The position numbers and the translations under genes were made by a program. Shown here in pieces: positions 61,847 to 64,000 of a stretch of 64,000 bases of DNA. Numbering within the stretch: position 1 is the stretch's first letter; the number at the start of each line of letters is the position of its first letter. Source of the stretch: Paraburkholderia sp. NMBU_R16. Lineage in GTDB: Bacteria > Pseudomonadota > Gammaproteobacteria > Burkholderiales > Burkholderiaceae. The notes under the pieces were generated by a model that saw only the letters and a program-made list of their open reading frames with translations, searched no databases and was not told where the DNA came from. The DNA lies in assembly GCF_013282575.1 (NCBI RefSeq), contig NZ_JAAAYE010000017.1, forward strand, positions 47,162-111,161. Reading direction: 5' to 3'.

Positions 61847-61947
61847 TTGCGCAAAAAATTCATCAATCGTGCTCGCGAATACTTCGTGGCTAAATCGGTG
61901 TTCCCGATCGGACCATCTCTCTGGTTCGGCAACACAAGGAGCACGCC

Positions 61948-62610
61948 ATGACCACTCTTTTGCACATCGATGCAAGCGCACGCGGTGACCGCTCGCTCAG
62001 CCGCAAGCTGTCGGGCGCCTTCGTCGACGCCTGGAAGCAGTTGGAGCCAAGCGCCACGATCGTCACCCGCGATGTCGGAGCCCATCCGCCTCCATTCATC
62101 ACAGAGGAATGGATTGCCGCTGCCTTCACTCCCGAGGAGGATCGGACGCCGGCGCAGCGCGAGACATTGCGCCTGTCCGACGAACTGATCGACGAAGTCG
62201 ATCGTGCGGATGTGATTGTCATCGGCACGCCGATGTACAACTATGGGATGCCGGCCGCGCTGAAGTCGTGGTTTGACAAGGTGATCCGCGTGGGCAAGAC
62301 GTTTACGTTCGACCTCGCTCGCGGCGACTTTCCGCTCGCGCCGATCATGAGCGGCAAGAGGCTCGTTATTCTCGGCTCGCACGGCGAGTTCGGATTCGGG
62401 CCCGGCGGCGTACGCGAAAAGATGAATCACCTCGACACCCATATCCTGACGTGCGCGCATTACCTGGGTGTCGAGGAAAGCCATGCGATCAGCATCAGCT
62501 ATCACGAATTCGGCGACGAACGACATCGAGCGTCGATGGCGGACGCCTTTTCCGCCGTCCCCGAACTGGTTCAGCAGTTGGTTGACGTTCGCGAGACTGC
62601 CAGCAGCTGA
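61948..62610 (+). CDS. azoR: FMN-dependent NADH:quinone oxidoreductase / azoreductase
   Basis: The 220-residue flavodoxin-fold protein matches AzoR: MTTLLHIDASARGDRSLSRKLSG (phosphate loop), VIVIGTPMYNYGMPAALKSWFDKVIRVGKTF and LVILGSHGEFGF. It reduces quinones and azo compounds with NADH and protects against electrophile stress. AAGGAG lies six nt before the ATG. It is probably controlled by the downstream LysR protein. Confidence 0.95.
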   Translation: MTTLLHIDASARGDRSLSRKLSGAFVDAWKQLEPSATIVTRDVGAHPPPFITEEWIAAAFTPEEDRTPAQRETLRLSDELIDEVDRADVIVIGTPMYNYGMPAALKSWFDKVIRVGKTFTFDLARGDFPLAPIMSGKRLVILGSHGEFGFGPGGVREKMNHLDTHILTCAHYLGVEESHAISISYHEFGDERHRASMADAFSAVPELVQQLVDVRETASS

Positions 62611-62869
62611 ACATCATGCGTCGAAGCAGGAGCCGTGAATTTTCTCGTGGAGAAACAGCGCATGAAAACGGACTGCGTCGTCGCGATGTCGGCGTGTCCG
62701 CAGGATGTCACCGCAGAGTCAACGGGACGGGACGCTGCCTACCGACGCGCATTAACTCAATTTACTGAATGCCTTGTTGCCGCGCTGCCGGATGCCTGCT
62801 ACCTGCGGGCCGGCTTCGGTAGAATGCACTCACCGTAACCGGCCGACTTCGGAATGAAGGCGTTTCGCC

Positions 62870-63787
62870 ATGCGCAAGTTGCCACCGCTCAATTCGATCC
62901 GCGCATTCGAGGCGGCTGCCCGCCATCAAAGCTTCACCGCGGCCGCAGCCGAGCTGTCCGTGACGATCACGGCCGTGAGTCATCAGATCCGGCAGCTCGA
63001 GGCGCGTATCGGCCACAAACTCTTCGAAAGAACGGGGCGTGCCGTGACGCTCACGCCGGTCGGCAAGACCATCTACCCGCTGCTCAGAGATAGCTTCGAT
63101 CAGATGGCCCAAGCGTTCGAGATCGTCAATACCCCGACCAACGACGACTCGATTCAGATCTCGGCCACACGAGCGTTCGCCGAGCGCTGGTTGATGCCGA
63201 GGCTGTCGCAGTTCAATGCGATCCATCCGGAAGTCGTGGTGCACCTCCACGGTTCGGAAAATGTCCTGGATCTGCGGGCTGAGTCCATCGACCTCGCTAT
63301 CCGGTATGGGCCCGTCAATGACGATCCACGAGATGCCGTGATTCTGGAAGATTGTTATCTGGCGGTCGCCGATCGAGGTATTTGTCCGGAGGACCGGAAT
63401 CCGGCGATCGAAGACTTCCGCAAACATCCGCTGCTTGCCTACAAGTGGGCAAACGGCGCGTTGAATGCGCCCGACTGGTCGGCATGGCTCGCGCGGGTCG
63501 ACCACGATAAAACCGTTCACTTTCGCATGTCGTGGTACAGCGAGGAGATGCTCGCGCTCTACGCGGCCGAATGCGGTCTCGGACCGTTGATGTGCAGCAA
63601 CGTGCTGATCGATGAGGAACTGCGCACGGGCCGCCTACGTCGGATCGAGGGTCCGTGTCTGCCGGGGTTTGCGTACCGCCTCGTCGTGCCGCCTTCGACT
63701 CGCCCCAAGAACGGGCTTCGCCTTTTCACCGCATGGTTGCGCGAAGAAGCTCGCGTCTTTCGCGAGCGATCCATTGCCGCCGGATAA
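62870..63787 (+). CDS. LysR-family regulator, GcvA-like
   Basis: The 305-residue protein has the GcvA-type start MRKLPPLNSIRAFEAAARHQSFTAAAAELSVTITAVSHQIRQLEARIG and a full effector domain (IQISATRAFAERWLMPRLSQF ... LRLFTAWLREEARVFRE). It lies 259 nt downstream of azoR, whose upstream palindrome it may bind. It is the last complete gene before the IS element. Confidence 0.94.
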   Translation: MRKLPPLNSIRAFEAAARHQSFTAAAAELSVTITAVSHQIRQLEARIGHKLFERTGRAVTLTPVGKTIYPLLRDSFDQMAQAFEIVNTPTNDDSIQISATRAFAERWLMPRLSQFNAIHPEVVVHLHGSENVLDLRAESIDLAIRYGPVNDDPRDAVILEDCYLAVADRGICPEDRNPAIEDFRKHPLLAYKWANGALNAPDWSAWLARVDHDKTVHFRMSWYSEEMLALYAAECGLGPLMCSNVLIDEELRTGRLRRIEGPCLPGFAYRLVVPPSTRPKNGLRLFTAWLREEARVFRERSIAAG

Positions 63788-63843
63788 GTTTTGAAGCGCC
63801 TTTTTTTCAGCATTGCTGCAATCGCTACATTCGGCGAAAAAAG

Positions 63844-64000
63844 GGCTCTTTTGAAAATGCAGTGGGTAACGCAGCTCACGAGGCATGCGGGTTGAAGCTG
63901 GAGAAATCTAGCTTGCCGGCGATGAGGAACAGCACGGTTCGCATTGTTTCGAAGCGCGTGTAGCCGCGCGCCTTGCGCTTGGCAGCCTGAAACAAGCCAT
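63844..64000 (-). mobile_element. ISL3-family insertion sequence, one end only
   Basis: The encoded transposase C-terminus belongs to the ISL3 family. The presumed terminal inverted repeat begins GGCTCTTTTGAAAATGC at 63844, the GGCTCTT start being typical of ISL3 elements. The rest of the element and the 8-bp target duplication partner lie beyond the window, so completeness cannot be judged. Confidence 0.75.
63876..64000 (-). CDS. ISL3-family transposase, C-terminal end (partial)
   Basis: The reverse strand at the right edge encodes about 41 residues, including GLFQAAKRKARGY, TRFETMRTVLFLIAGKLDF and SSFNPHAS, then a TGA stop at 63878-63876. The AKRKARGY..FETMRT pattern and the GKLDF segment are the conserved C-terminus of ISL3-type DDE transposases. 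The rest of the gene is outside the window. Confidence 0.85.
   Translation of the reverse strand, partial: GLFQAAKRKARGYTRFETMRTVLFLIAGKLDFSSFNPHAS

Noticed and set aside
62635..62838. 67-codon frame between azoR and the LysR gene
   Set aside because: No ribosome binding site, no recognisable pattern, and it ends in the promoter region of the LysR gene.

Overview
This 64 kb window is high-GC, densely coded chromosomal DNA, most likely from a betaproteobacterium of the family Burkholderiaceae (Paraburkholderia/Trinickia/Burkholderia type). The evidence is a Burkholderia-style trimeric porin, a DUF4148 protein, MipA/OmpV, allantoicase beside ureidoglycolate lyase, DctA under an FCD-type GntR regulator, and a PE-LIG-POL LigD. 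The species is not determined. No rRNA, tRNA or CRISPR array was seen.

Layout. 1-6.9 kb: purine (allantoate) and C4-dicarboxylate use (LysR fragment, DUF1445 hydro-lyase, MFS transporter, allA, alc, dctA, FadR-type regulator). 7-10.5 kb: ECF sigma/anti-sigma pair divergent from a secreted DUF305/beta-propeller pair. 10.7-16.2 kb: aldo/keto reductase, DedA-rhodanese fusion, DUF4148, exported creatininase-like protein, second propeller, DoxX. 16.3-20.2 kb: LysR, a porin with a 45-bp tandem duplication, and a pectate lyase without a signal peptide behind a perfect PIP (hrp) box. 20.2-31.6 kb: a signalling block holding a CHASE-PAS-GAF-GGDEF-EAL protein, a protein with eight 13-residue Tyr-Cys repeats, a ribosome-hibernation-like protein, two HisKA_3 kinases, three response regulators, several FNR-like boxes and a candidate small RNA. 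31.6-37.8 kb: TetR-controlled ABC-2 drug/solute export operon with its own outer-membrane channel, then MipA.

38-62 kb is a stress and respiration block: ferritin-like, PfpI, DUF1488, DUF1328 and DUF3175 proteins, Ku plus LigD (non-homologous end joining), a TPP enzyme, an SDR, a GMC/gluconate-dehydrogenase-like pair with a membrane partner, an enolase-superfamily enzyme, an alternative cytochrome c oxidase operon (II-I-III-small subunit-triheme cytochrome c) and a PRC-barrel protein. At the right end a LysR regulator and an azoreductase adjoin the 3' end of an ISL3-family insertion sequence that runs out of the window.

The most interesting observations are: (1) the Tyr-Cys 13-residue repeat protein next to the c-di-GMP protein; (2) the likely type III-secreted pectate lyase with a PIP box and correctly spaced -10; (3) a likely anoxia-linked regulon of FNR-like boxes that includes an approximately 100-nt sRNA candidate; (4) three genes whose promoters predict leaderless mRNAs with identical geometry; and (5) an oxidase subunit I that lacks both the D-channel glutamate and the K-channel lysine.
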